IMG/VR virus record: IMGVR_UViG_3300046000_004764
Span: 1-23,511 of that record
Length of the DNA stretch: 23,511 nt
Source: a virus
Strand: one strand, 5' to 3'
Under the pieces are notes generated by a model. The model saw only the letters and a program-made list of their open reading frames with translations, made no database searches and was not told the DNA's origin. Each line of letters begins with the position of its first letter. Position 1 is the first letter of the stretch. Shown here piece by piece: positions 15,085 through 22,462 of this stretch. Position numbers and translations under genes: made by a program.

Positions 15085-15437
15085 TACTCGACCTTGGCAA
15101 TGGCAGGGAGTTGAAGCTGCCGGATGACACATCAGACGAAACCGCGCGCCAGTTGGGGCGGTTGATCCTGGTGCTGGAAGACCGCGCCGTGGCGGCAGAG
15201 GCCGAAACCCGTGACCTGCAATCGCAGATCGACGACCTGCGCCGGGAAGTGCAAAACCGCCCGGAACCCGTGGCGCCAATCCCGCCGATCGACACCACGC
15301 CGGCCATCGAAGACTTAAAGCAGACGTTCAATACCAAGCTGGATATGCTGCTCCGGGTCGCCATGGCCGACCGTGTTATCGTATATGACGAAGTGGGCAC
15401 GCCCCGTTCGCGTGTTTCTCTGAACAAAGGACAGTAA
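15081..15437 (+). CDS. Small coiled-coil protein, function unknown
   Basis: 118 aa; ATGA overlap with the large internal protein gene. It begins MILDLGNGRELKLPDDTSDETARQLGRLIL, then has a heptad-like helix (VLEDRAVAAEAETRDLQSQIDDLRREV), a Pro-rich hinge (PEPVAPIPPIDTTP) and a second helix. The pattern 'LDLGNGRxLxLPDDxxDETARQL' is one I associate with small conserved proteins placed between core proteins and fibre genes in related phages. It may be a fibre-attachment or trimerisation factor; that is an inference from position. Confidence 0.7.
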   Translation: MILDLGNGRELKLPDDTSDETARQLGRLILVLEDRAVAAEAETRDLQSQIDDLRREVQNRPEPVAPIPPIDTTPAIEDLKQTFNTKLDMLLRVAMADRVIVYDEVGTPRSRVSLNKGQ

Positions 15438-18268
15438 TGGCTTACATTGCAAGACAGACCACGCAGGAGTTTAGTTCTGCTGCGACTGCTACGCCTACGC
15501 TTTTAGCTCACGCCGCTGACGATGTAATCTTTTTTGTCATTACTCAGGACGGTGGCGGAACGGCAATCAGTGTCACGGTGGCTACGGGATGGACTGTCTA
15601 CAATCCTGGCTCGGCTTCTGGTGGTTCACGGCAGGCACTTGCGTATAAGAAAGCCGCCTCCTCGTCGGAAACGGCTCCGGTGTTTAACGGGGCGAATGAC
15701 CAGTGGATTCTTCAGCAGTTCATTCTGAAGGATGTAGATACTTCCACGGCCCCTGATTTCACTCCGGCTTCGTCTGCTTGGAACGTAGTTTCTAGTAAAG
15801 CCTCGCCGTCTGCGACCAGTGCAAATGCAGGAACCCTGCTGTTTTATTCGTGGGGTTCTGACTCAAACCAGCAGATGCGCCACAAGATCAGCGAGGCGGT
15901 TTATCTGGATAACTGGCGGCACTCCAATGGTGATTGTGCCTCGTTGGTTTGTTACTACCAGCAAGTCTCTGCGGGGTCTGTTCCTTCAGTGACGATGTAT
16001 GCGATTGATACCAATGAAGGCGGACACGCTTGGGTTATAGGATTTAGAAATAAATCCGGTGGCAGCTTACAGCCGATGCCGATTGTTTCAGCCAATGAAC
16101 TCCGGTGGTATGGCAACTACGGGACATTGCACGACGACACAACGACTTGGGGCGATGCTGATGATATTACCGGTGGTTCAACCATCGGAGGTTTGGCGGT
16201 TTCGACGGTAGCACCGACAATCTCTACACTGGTTCGTGACTCCACGCCGAACGGACGTATTACGCTGGTGGAACACAATACCAATCTTGGCGCGGCTTCG
16301 TGGATTGGCGGGGCGCACACCATAACGACTACAGATATGACAGGGAAAGCCCTGTGTATCCAGTGGGATGTTAGTCAGGTCAGCACTTCTGTTTTTGGAG
16401 CAGAAGGCGTTTTACTGCTTCTCGGTGATACCGGAGGCGGGTGGGTCGCTTACCGGCTCTCGAAACGTCAGGATGTTCCGGCTTTGTATCCGGCGTGGTC
16501 GCAACTGGTTGTCAATGAAGCTACTGAATACGCTTCGTCTGGCACTTTTAATGTTACGAATGTCAACCGTGTTGGGTATGCATACCACAGACTTTCAGGT
16601 TCCGCGCTGAGTCTTTACATCGGCATCAAGAATCTGATTCTTTTGGATAAGGTGACGCTTCGATCAGGCGGCTCCTCAAGCCCCTGCTCTCCGTCAGTGG
16701 TTGCCAATGCGCTCAATGCGGAGTGGTTCTATCGGCAGGCTGAACGTCAGGGTTCATCGCAGACGCTTGCGAAGTGTTTAATACAAATTGGCGATGGAAG
16801 TAGCGCGACTTATTACGATGGGTCTGCGACTTCGTTTGAGTTTCCGCCTGAGTATAACGCGGATAAATTCAAGCTGACCAACGTGGACCCGTTGTCTCTG
16901 GGTCTTAGTGTTTTGGCGAGTGCCAATGACACCATTAATATCACTTCATGCTTGTTAGGGGCGAATCAGGCCCAGACTTTTGTTATTGATGGTTCCTCTA
17001 GTAATTCGGCTAGTTACGACTTTACCGGTGCTTCATTTACTGGGCCGTGGGCACCTACTTTAAAAACTGGTGTTCCGGTAGTTGGTGCGACTTTCAGCGG
17101 ATGCGGTGAAATCGAAGCCAAAGGCGCAACGGTAACGAATTGCAACATCCTTAACACGTCAAGCGCTGATGCAGCCATAGCCTTTAGCGCAACTGATGGA
17201 ACTCTTGACGGGACGACAATCGACGTTACGGGGACTTCTGCGGCTTACCACTTGGAAGTCGGAGATGGCGGAACGGGAAACTTCGCGATTACCTTGACTG
17301 ACGTGACGTTCACGGGAACGCCGGGGACAGACAAGGTTCACGTAACGAATACCAGTGGAACCACTACGATCACGACTTCTGGGACGACCTCGTTAGTCGC
17401 TGGTGACGTGACTACTGCGGGCGCGACAGTCTCGATAGTTTCTGACCCTGTAAATCAGGTTGTTGTGGTTTCTGGCTTTACTTCTGGCTCTCGTATCCAA
17501 ATCTACGACACCACGAACGCGACGGAATTGTTTAATGGAACGGCATCTGCTGGTAATACGGTAATTTCAGGAACTACGGCGACTTGGACTGACCCTGTGG
17601 CAGCGACAGGCAATAGGGCTATTCGTGTAAGGGTTTCGTATGTATCAGGAGCTACGGCTAAAGGTTTTTTAGAATTAACCGGATTGACTGCGGGCACGAC
17701 TTCAGGAACCGCAAGCATTACCTATCCAGTGACACAAGTTGCCGATACGACTTACGACAACAACGCTATAGACGGGTCAACTGTTACCGGTGTGACGTTT
17801 ACAGACTCAAGCTCGGATGTGGTGAATATCGACGTTGCCTCAAATTCAATTACATGGCCGTCTATTTACGCGGCGTGGGTTTACTACGCATTTACCTCGA
17901 CGGGTATTGCTACGGACATTGATTATATCGACGGTGTAGATACGGCTAATTACATTCTGTCGAATATGAAAATCAAGAACACAAGCTCGCCAAGCGACCC
18001 GTTAGTGGTTTCTGGTGGATATGGTCGAGACTCCACAACGGGGGCTACTGTTGACCTTGTGGACACGACTGGAGGCACTTTGATATTCGCCCCAGATCAT
18101 GTGGTGTCTTACGCCGTGGGTTCTGGCGTGACCGCTGGCGATGTGACAGATATTGCGGCGGCGGTATTAACTGCCGCTAGTTCAGCCCCGATTCACGCGA
18201 ATATTAAGAAAGTCGCAGATACCACGGTAAACGGTTCAGGAACAGAAGCCTCGCCTTGGGGGCCTTAA
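15437..18268 (+). CDS. Large beta-rich tail fibre or spike protein
   Basis: 943 aa, with AAAGGA (15426-15431) and a TAATG overlap. Residues 1-205 form an N-terminal domain (FFVITQDGGGTAISVTVATGW, WILQQFILKDVD, LLFYSWGSDSNQQM, GHAWVIGFRNKSGG), likely the tail-binding part. The rest is Thr/Ser/Gly/Val-rich; residues about 490-660 (TFSGCGEIEAKGATVTNCNILN, DGTLDGTTIDVTG, ITLTDVTFTG) alternate strands and turns as in a parallel beta-helix. The end DVTDIAAAVLTAASSAPIHANIKKVADTTVNGSGTEASPWGP is of a kind common at fibre C-termini. Base use differs sharply from the neighbours: more T- and A-ending codons, one 60-base line counting 47% GC. This suggests replacement by transfer. Receptor specificity cannot be read. 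Confidence 0.75.
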   Translation: MAYIARQTTQEFSSAATATPTLLAHAADDVIFFVITQDGGGTAISVTVATGWTVYNPGSASGGSRQALAYKKAASSSETAPVFNGANDQWILQQFILKDVDTSTAPDFTPASSAWNVVSSKASPSATSANAGTLLFYSWGSDSNQQMRHKISEAVYLDNWRHSNGDCASLVCYYQQVSAGSVPSVTMYAIDTNEGGHAWVIGFRNKSGGSLQPMPIVSANELRWYGNYGTLHDDTTTWGDADDITGGSTIGGLAVSTVAPTISTLVRDSTPNGRITLVEHNTNLGAASWIGGAHTITTTDMTGKALCIQWDVSQVSTSVFGAEGVLLLLGDTGGGWVAYRLSKRQDVPALYPAWSQLVVNEATEYASSGTFNVTNVNRVGYAYHRLSGSALSLYIGIKNLILLDKVTLRSGGSSSPCSPSVVANALNAEWFYRQAERQGSSQTLAKCLIQIGDGSSATYYDGSATSFEFPPEYNADKFKLTNVDPLSLGLSVLASANDTINITSCLLGANQAQTFVIDGSSSNSASYDFTGASFTGPWAPTLKTGVPVVGATFSGCGEIEAKGATVTNCNILNTSSADAAIAFSATDGTLDGTTIDVTGTSAAYHLEVGDGGTGNFAITLTDVTFTGTPGTDKVHVTNTSGTTTITTSGTTSLVAGDVTTAGATVSIVSDPVNQVVVVSGFTSGSRIQIYDTTNATELFNGTASAGNTVISGTTATWTDPVAATGNRAIRVRVSYVSGATAKGFLELTGLTAGTTSGTASITYPVTQVADTTYDNNAIDGSTVTGVTFTDSSSDVVNIDVASNSITWPSIYAAWVYYAFTSTGIATDIDYIDGVDTANYILSNMKIKNTSSPSDPLVVSGGYGRDSTTGATVDLVDTTGGTLIFAPDHVVSYAVGSGVTAGDVTDIAAAVLTAASSAPIHANIKKVADTTVNGSGTEASPWGP

Positions 18269-18463
18269 TTGGCTTCCGCATGGGGGAATTCGTGGGGTGC
18301 GTATTGGGGTAACTCCTGGGGCGCGATCACGGTGGCCACGCCAGTCGTGCCAGCCGCGCCACCCATCACGTACTGGGATTCGATGTTGGTCGGGTCGCGG
18401 ACGCCAACAAAGAAAAAGCAAAAGAAACAAGAACTTGAAACAATGCTCCTGCTCTTAGGGTAA
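18269..18463 (+). CDS. WGNSWG-repeat small protein, or readthrough extension of the fibre
   Basis: 64 aa if it starts at the TTG immediately after the fibre TAA. It is in the same frame as the fibre gene. The start ASAWGNSWGAYWGNSWGAI has two WGNSWGA repeats, then a Pro-rich stretch, PTKKKQKKQELE and a hydrophobic end. GGGGG at 18258-18262 could serve as ribosome site for the TTG. Trp/Gly repeat mini-proteins after fibre genes are a known look in phages; their role is unknown to me. Stop-codon readthrough, or a recent nonsense change that split one gene, would also explain the arrangement. Confidence 0.6.
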   Translation: MASAWGNSWGAYWGNSWGAITVATPVVPAAPPITYWDSMLVGSRTPTKKKQKKQELETMLLLLG

Positions 18464-18485
18464 ACTGGATTATAGGGGATCAAAA

Positions 18486-19337
18486 ATGACTGTAAGTTCA
18501 ACGACCAACCGCAAGACCTACGCCGGCAATGGCGTGACGACCAGCTTCGCCACGTCGCCTTTGGTGTTCTTCGCCTCCGGTGATCTGGAAGTCTATGTCG
18601 TCACCACAGACACCGGGGCTGCTACTCTTTTAGTTGAAAACTCAAACTATACAGTCTCTGGCGGGGCAGGCTCCGCCGGCACAGTCAACTTAGCGGCTGG
18701 CGCCAGCCCGTATGGTGCGCCGAGCGCCAGTCAAACATTAGTTATTCGCCGGGCTTTGTCATATCTGCAAGACGATGACTTTGTAAATGGCGACATCAAT
18801 GATGCGGAAGTCGTTGAGCAACGGTTCGACAAGATCACAATGATGCTTCAGCAGATTGCCGAAAACGGAGATAGATCGTTGTCTCTCGCCATTGCAGACG
18901 TAAGCGGGGCCGAGGTCACTCTGCCTTTGCCGGAAGCCAATGCCCTTATTGGCTGGAACGCCGCCGGAAATGGCCTGGCCAACTACGCTTCGCCAGAGGC
19001 GGCCAGTCTTGGCGAAGCCCGGCGCTGCCCGCAAAACGCACAGAACGGAAACTACACACTGGCCTTGACTGACGCCGGCCATCACATTTATTCAAAGAAC
19101 ACGGGCGCACAGACGATCACCATCCCGGCTAACAGTTCAGTGGCGTTCGACACCGGGGCTATTATCACGATCGTAAACAACGGAACCACGGCAATCACGA
19201 TTGAAGACGGCACGACCACGTTGAAGCTCGCCGGCACAACGAGTACAGGCAACCGCACGGTAGCGATTGGTGGTATGGCAACGTTGCTCAACGTCGAGGA
19301 TGATGTATGGTTCGTTAGCGGCGCAGGCTTGTCATGA
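18486..19337 (+). CDS. Tail fibre protein with T7 gp17 N-terminus-like domain
   Basis: 283 aa; GGGG (18475-18478) precedes the ATG. The N-terminal half (TTNRKTYAGNGVTTSFATSPLVFFASGDLEVYVV, YTVSGGAGSAGTVNL, DDDFVNGDINDAEVVEQRFDKITMMLQQI) follows the tail-binding domain of T7-type fibres, including the 'DF.NG..........D......QQ' signature. The C-terminal part (NYTLALTDAGHHIYSKNTGAQTITIPANSSVAFD, TIVNNGTTAITIEDGTTTLKLAG) is a short beta domain often found at the end of phage fibre-related proteins. It is much shorter than T7 gp17 (553 aa), so it is probably an adaptor holding a longer fibre, perhaps the 943-aa protein upstream or the protein that follows. Confidence 0.8.
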   Translation: MTVSSTTNRKTYAGNGVTTSFATSPLVFFASGDLEVYVVTTDTGAATLLVENSNYTVSGGAGSAGTVNLAAGASPYGAPSASQTLVIRRALSYLQDDDFVNGDINDAEVVEQRFDKITMMLQQIAENGDRSLSLAIADVSGAEVTLPLPEANALIGWNAAGNGLANYASPEAASLGEARRCPQNAQNGNYTLALTDAGHHIYSKNTGAQTITIPANSSVAFDTGAIITIVNNGTTAITIEDGTTTLKLAGTTSTGNRTVAIGGMATLLNVEDDVWFVSGAGLS

Positions 19338-19954
19338 CTGTAAGCCAGTGCTTACTGCTCAACCGGGTCGCGCAGCCATCCCCGGTAAACATCACAGAGA
19401 ACACAGGTGTATTGGAGATATACGTTGATACCGTGGCGGGTGGTGCCGCCTTTGCAGTGGACGTAGGTACTGGAGTAACAGTCGGTACACTGCGCATCGT
19501 TGACACACCGGGCGGGTTTGCGGCGAGTAGCGTGTCGATCACAGGCGCCGGCACGATCGCCACGACAATCAACCCCAGCGGCGTAACAGTCACCACAGGG
19601 GGCGGCGCTACTCACACCCTGACTGCGGTAGTAATCGGCGCGAACGACACCGGGAAAACTAATCTTGTCGGAAGCATCTCCCCCACGACTTACAGCGGGG
19701 CGACCATCCGCACTTTGCAGGCCTTCTATTTTTACGACCCGGAATTCCCTCTGTGGACCCTTTACTTCGATCTGGCGTCAACCGGTCTAGCGCAGAATTA
19801 TTTTACGACACTCGTAGTCAACGAACAGGTTTTCTTGTCCTCTGAAGCGGCGCTGTTTGATAACAGCGGAGCTTATACGCGCTGGCAGTGGGAGGGTACC
19901 GACGACAACAACATACTCCCCGGTGCCGGTACTTATTCAGTCAGCATTACTTAA
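19334..19954 (+). CDS. Beta-rich tail-associated protein, function unknown
   Basis: 206 aa with an ATGA overlap to the fibre-adaptor gene, so co-made with it. The sequence is low in charge and rich in Thr, Gly and Val (LEIYVDTVAGGAAFAVDVGTGVTVGTLRIVD, TTINPSGVTVTTGGGATHTLTAVVIG). A more mixed C-terminal part (FYFYDPEFPLWTLYFDLASTGLAQNYFTTLVVNEQVFLSS) suggests a globular tip. It could be the distal, receptor-contacting piece of a two-part fibre or a fibre chaperone. I do not recognise the family. Confidence 0.6.
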   Translation: MTVSQCLLLNRVAQPSPVNITENTGVLEIYVDTVAGGAAFAVDVGTGVTVGTLRIVDTPGGFAASSVSITGAGTIATTINPSGVTVTTGGGATHTLTAVVIGANDTGKTNLVGSISPTTYSGATIRTLQAFYFYDPEFPLWTLYFDLASTGLAQNYFTTLVVNEQVFLSSEAALFDNSGAYTRWQWEGTDDNNILPGAGTYSVSIT

Positions 19955-19968
19955 TGAGAAGATAAAGC

Positions 19969-20262
19969 ATGGCCTCTCCGACCGACGATCCATCATTCCT
20001 GTCGCAGATTATTGCGTGGGTTGCCGCCGGTATTGCCGGACTCGCTACGTGGCTGTGGACTTCTACCATGGGGCGCATAGCCAAGCTGGAAGAAGGCAAA
20101 GTGAACCAGAAAACTTTTGACACCTACGTGGCGCGCGCCGACAAGGACAGGGACGAACGCCGCGATACGGAACTCTCTTTGTTTGCTGAGATCAAAGATC
20201 AGCGGTTACACTTCGACGCGAAGCTGGACAAGATCACCGACATGCTGCGGGATCGCAGATGA
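19969..20262 (+). CDS. Membrane-anchored coiled-coil protein of the lysis block
   Basis: 97 aa. Ribosome site GAGAAG at 19956-19961. Residues about 9-29 (LSQIIAWVAAGIAGLATWLWT) form one membrane segment; the remainder (MGRIAKLEEGKVNQKTFDTYVARADKDRDERRDTELSLFAEIKDQRLHFDAKLDKI) is a charged coiled-coil. This suits a small holin-like (XhlA-type) protein or the inner-membrane spanin. No embedded lipoprotein frame for an outer spanin was found, so the call stays open. It opens the lysis block and overlaps the zinc-protease gene by four bases. Confidence 0.65.
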   Translation: MASPTDDPSFLSQIIAWVAAGIAGLATWLWTSTMGRIAKLEEGKVNQKTFDTYVARADKDRDERRDTELSLFAEIKDQRLHFDAKLDKITDMLRDRR

Positions 20263-20603
20263 ACTTCGATGAAAGTGACCTGCGCGCGGGTTACTGCTTT
20301 CTCAAGAAGATAGCTTTCCACAACGACCGGCGGTTGCCGTCCGCACGCAACGTCAAATTCTACTGGAAGCCGTTGGCCGACCATGGCAACCATGACTTCA
20401 TCAAAGACCGGCATCATGTGTGGATCGACAGTGTTGATACAAAGTCCCTGACGCACATGCTGCAGATTATGGCGCACGAAATGGGGCACATTATTCTGTT
20501 GCCTCACCAAAAGATGTCCGGTGATGAACCACACGACGCGCAGTTCCAGGCGCTGATGCGAGTGGTTGAGATTGAAATGGGATGGCCAAAGGGGAGCGTA
20601 TGA
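20259..20603 (+). CDS. SprT-like zinc metallopeptidase domain protein
   Basis: 114 aa, ATGA overlap with the preceding gene. AHEMGHIILLPHQ carries the HExxH zinc site (H73, E74, H77); PHDAQFQAL (H92) gives a third ligand in the H-x-x-x-F setting seen in SprT-like proteins. The ending MRVVEIEMGWPKGSV resembles the 'C...G.dp..F' end of that group. SprT/Spartan enzymes cut proteins bound to DNA; other phage zincins act on cell-wall or host proteins. The substrate here is unknown. It is odd in a lysis block. Confidence 0.7.
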   Translation: MNFDESDLRAGYCFLKKIAFHNDRRLPSARNVKFYWKPLADHGNHDFIKDRHHVWIDSVDTKSLTHMLQIMAHEMGHIILLPHQKMSGDEPHDAQFQALMRVVEIEMGWPKGSV

Positions 20604-20899
20604 AAAACCTTGTGCAAGGATTGATTGCAGCGGCGCTGCTGCTGGTGTGGGCTGGGCTTTACGCCGCACCCATCGCCGCAGCCACTGCGCCGGGTGTCAC
20701 GGTCACGCTGTTCAGTGACAAGTGCAAACTGCCGGCCGTCAAGAATTTGCCATTGCGGGCGACGTGGACGCAGGATGGCAAAACAGTCGAGGGTTGCTTC
20801 GGCGGCTTTACAGAAGCCAATGCCATCGGCATCTATTTTGAAGATGGCACTGTGGCGGTGATCCCGGCGCAGGCCATTAAGCCTTTGGTGACGCTGTGA
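20600..20899 (+). CDS. Secreted small protein with a cysteine pair
   Basis: 99 aa from the ATG that overlaps the previous stop (ATGA); GGGGAG (20591-20596) lies just before it. An ATG at 20582 adds six residues but would put charge outside a normal signal peptide start. MKNLVQGLIAAALLLVWAGLYAAPIAAA is a signal peptide with a likely cut after AAA near residue 28. The mature part (FSDKCKLPAVKNLPLRATWTQDGKTVEGCFGGFTEANAIGIYFEDGTVAVIPAQA) is a small beta protein with two Cys that could form a disulphide in the periplasm. Similar proteins are common in phage lysis blocks, but their role is not established. Confidence 0.75.
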   Translation: MKNLVQGLIAAALLLVWAGLYAAPIAAATAPGVTVTLFSDKCKLPAVKNLPLRATWTQDGKTVEGCFGGFTEANAIGIYFEDGTVAVIPAQAIKPLVTL

Positions 20900-21231
20900 C
20901 CCTCGGCCAGAAACAGCGCAAGTTCGTCCGCATGATTGCGGACCTGATCGTCTGGGCGTACGACAACGGGTATGAACTGACCTTTGGGGACGCCTACCGC
21001 GACCCCCGGCTGCACGGCCAGATGGGCTGGAAGGTCGGCTACGGTGCCGCCAGTTCCTGCCACAAGATCCGCCTGGCCGTGGACTTCAATCTGTTCAAGG
21101 ACGGGGTGTTCTTGGAAACCACAGAGGGGCACGCCCCGCTTGGTGCTGAATGGGAGCGCCTCGGTGGATCGTGGGGTGGGCGTTTCAACGACGCCAACCA
21201 CTATAGCCTAGAGCACGAAGGGCGGCGATGA
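20896..21231 (+). CDS. Endolysin, M15-type peptidase
   Basis: 111 aa from a GTG overlapping the previous stop (GTGA). It degrades peptidoglycan peptide links at lysis. The sequence has AYRDPRLHGQ, then SSCHKIRLAVDFNLF with zinc ligands H56 and D63, and GGRFNDANHYSLEHEGR with H102 as third ligand: the zinc site of the M15 group (L-alanyl-D-glutamate or D-Ala-D-Ala peptidases). There is no signal peptide, so it depends on a holin for release. The size is that of a single-domain endolysin. It is placed with a secreted protein before it and a holin after it, with an HNH gene in between. Confidence 0.85.
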   Translation: MTLGQKQRKFVRMIADLIVWAYDNGYELTFGDAYRDPRLHGQMGWKVGYGAASSCHKIRLAVDFNLFKDGVFLETTEGHAPLGAEWERLGGSWGGRFNDANHYSLEHEGRR

Positions 21232-21686
21232 CTTGCCGTTTATGCGGGGCGGTGACAGACACGCGAGCAAAAGTGTGCCCAGCGTGCAAGCCGAAGGCAG
21301 CGGTCGCTAGAGCCAGAGCTTGGTATTTGGAAAACAAAGAGCGCAAGCGCGAGTATGACGCGGCGTATCGTGCGGCACGACGAGACTATTGGCGGGCTGT
21401 TGCTAAGCGGCACCGGGACAGAAATCCTGAAGCTAAAAAAGCGGACACTGGGGTTAGGCGGAAACGCAGTCAAGAAGCCACTCCGATTTGGGCCAACAGA
21501 TTTTTCATCAAAGAAATATACGCGCTTGCTATTCAGCGAACAGCGTTGACCGGGCGTAAGTGGCACGTTGACCACGTAATACCTTTGAAGCATCCGGCTG
21601 TGTGCGGGCTGCACGTTCCCGCAAACCTTCGCGTGGTTCCAGCAGAAATAAATCTACGTAAGCACAACAGATACGAGGTGGTGTAA
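21228..21686 (+). CDS. HNH nuclease with zinc finger
   Basis: 152 aa; ATGA overlap with the endolysin and TAATG overlap with the holin. Four N-terminal cysteines (C3, C6, C17, C20) form a zinc-finger pattern. Residues 25-80 are basic helices with repeated Y/W and R (WYLENKERKREYDAAYRAARRDYWRAVAKRHRDRNPE), a likely DNA-binding arm. The nuclease part is HVDHVIPLKHPAVCGLHVPANLRVVPAEINLRKHN, with D115, H116, N133, N142 and H146 in HNH positions. It sits between endolysin and holin without breaking either, as free-standing homing nucleases do. Confidence 0.85.
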   Translation: MTCRLCGAVTDTRAKVCPACKPKAAVARARAWYLENKERKREYDAAYRAARRDYWRAVAKRHRDRNPEAKKADTGVRRKRSQEATPIWANRFFIKEIYALAIQRTALTGRKWHVDHVIPLKHPAVCGLHVPANLRVVPAEINLRKHNRYEVV

Positions 21687-22087
21687 TGAACCCGTTACTT
21701 CTAGGCCCGCTGTTTGAGTTGGGCAAAGGCATCATCGACCGCATCTTCCCGGACCCGGCGCAGAAAGCTGCCGCTGAACTGGAACTGATGAAGATGACCC
21801 AGGATGGTGATCTCAAACAGATCATGGGCCAGTTGGAAATCAATGCGCGTGAGGCGCAGCACGCTTCCGTGTTCGTCGCTGGCTGGCGGCCGTTCTTCGG
21901 CTGGGCAGGCGGCGCAGGCTTCGTCTACGCCACGTTGCTGCAGCCGATCTTGGCTTGGGTTGGCGCCATCAAAGGTTGGCCATCGCCGCCTGACGTGAAC
22001 ATCGACCTGCTGTGGGTTGTTGTCACCGGCCTGCTCGGCCTTGGTACCTTGCGCTCGGTAGATAAAGCGAAGGGTGTCAGCAAGTGA
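21686..22087 (+). CDS. Holin, 3-TM type
   Basis: 133 aa. Ribosome site GAGGTGG (21675-21681) before the ATG. Residues 1-55 are an amphipathic helical region (FELGKGIIDRIFPDPAQKAAAELELMKM). The segment ASVFVAGWRPFFGWAGGAGFVYATLLQPILAWVGAI and then LLWVVVTGLLGLGTLRSV give three hydrophobic segments. The motif WRPFFGWAGG followed by TM helices is that of the 3-TM holins (also found in gene transfer agents). It permeabilises the inner membrane so that the endolysin can reach the wall. A 2-TM mini-protein follows with a four-base overlap. Confidence 0.82.
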   Translation: MNPLLLGPLFELGKGIIDRIFPDPAQKAAAELELMKMTQDGDLKQIMGQLEINAREAQHASVFVAGWRPFFGWAGGAGFVYATLLQPILAWVGAIKGWPSPPDVNIDLLWVVVTGLLGLGTLRSVDKAKGVSK

Positions 22088-22242
22088 CACCCTGGGAATT
22101 GCTGATCGCCGCCGGCCTGTATCTGTCGGTGGCGGTGCGCTACGGAAAAGCGGGCGACCCCGGTATGGCGCTGGCGTGGGCTGCGTACGCCGTGGCCAAC
22201 GTCGGGTTCATTTGGGCGGCGGTTCGGTCCGCAGTCCGCTAG
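22084..22242 (+). CDS. 2-TM mini-protein after the holin
   Basis: 52 aa from a GTG overlapping the holin stop (GTGA). Two hydrophobic segments, WELLIAAGLYLSVAVRYG and MALAWAAYAVANVGFIWAAV, are joined by a short KAGDPG turn. It is likely an inner-membrane partner of the holin (a co-holin or antiholin role is an inference). Small 2-TM genes in this place are common in phages. It is the last gene of the + strand operon; its final 35 bases overlap the end of a - strand gene. Confidence 0.68.
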   Translation: MTPWELLIAAGLYLSVAVRYGKAGDPGMALAWAAYAVANVGFIWAAVRSAVR

Positions 22243-22462
22243 GCAGTTCGTCCAGCCGCACCCCGAGCACGTCCGCGGTGAACCGATCAGGCCCGCCGCC
22301 TTTGAGCACCGTGCCCGCCATCTTGCCGTAGACCGGGGCAATCTTGACGGTCAGCACATCGCCATCATGGTAGCAGCGTTGGCTTAACCGGTCGTTGATT
22401 TTGCACTGGCGTTCGACCGTGCGGTGGCAGGTGGGGCACCACAGATCATAAAGTGGAGGCAT
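22208..22462 (-). CDS. Zinc-ribbon protein, FmdB-like
   Basis: 84 aa. MPPLYDLWCPTCHRTVERQCKINDRLSQRCYH starts like the FmdB-type regulatory zinc ribbons ('P.Y.f.C..C...'). It has C9 and C12 as one knuckle and C20 and C30 as possible partners. A GGGGGA motif lies before the ATG on the - strand. The role is unknown; such proteins are common, small and often near replication genes in phages. It is 17 bases into the end of the HNH frame. Its end overlaps the end of the + strand mini-protein by 35 bases, so the two operons converge here. Confidence 0.7.
   Translation of the reverse strand: MPPLYDLWCPTCHRTVERQCKINDRLSQRCYHDGDVLTVKIAPVYGKMAGTVLKGGGPDRFTADVLGVRLDELPSGLRTEPPPK

Noticed and set aside
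18435-18476. Promoter before the fibre-adaptor gene
   Set aside because: TTGAAA at 18435 has no -10 box at a fitting distance (TAAACT is 20 bases away and TATAGG 30).
15437-19954. Diversity-generating retroelement (as in BPP-1)
   Set aside because: No reverse transcriptase and no pair of near-identical repeats differing at A positions was seen; the fibre ends do not look like C-type lectin domains.
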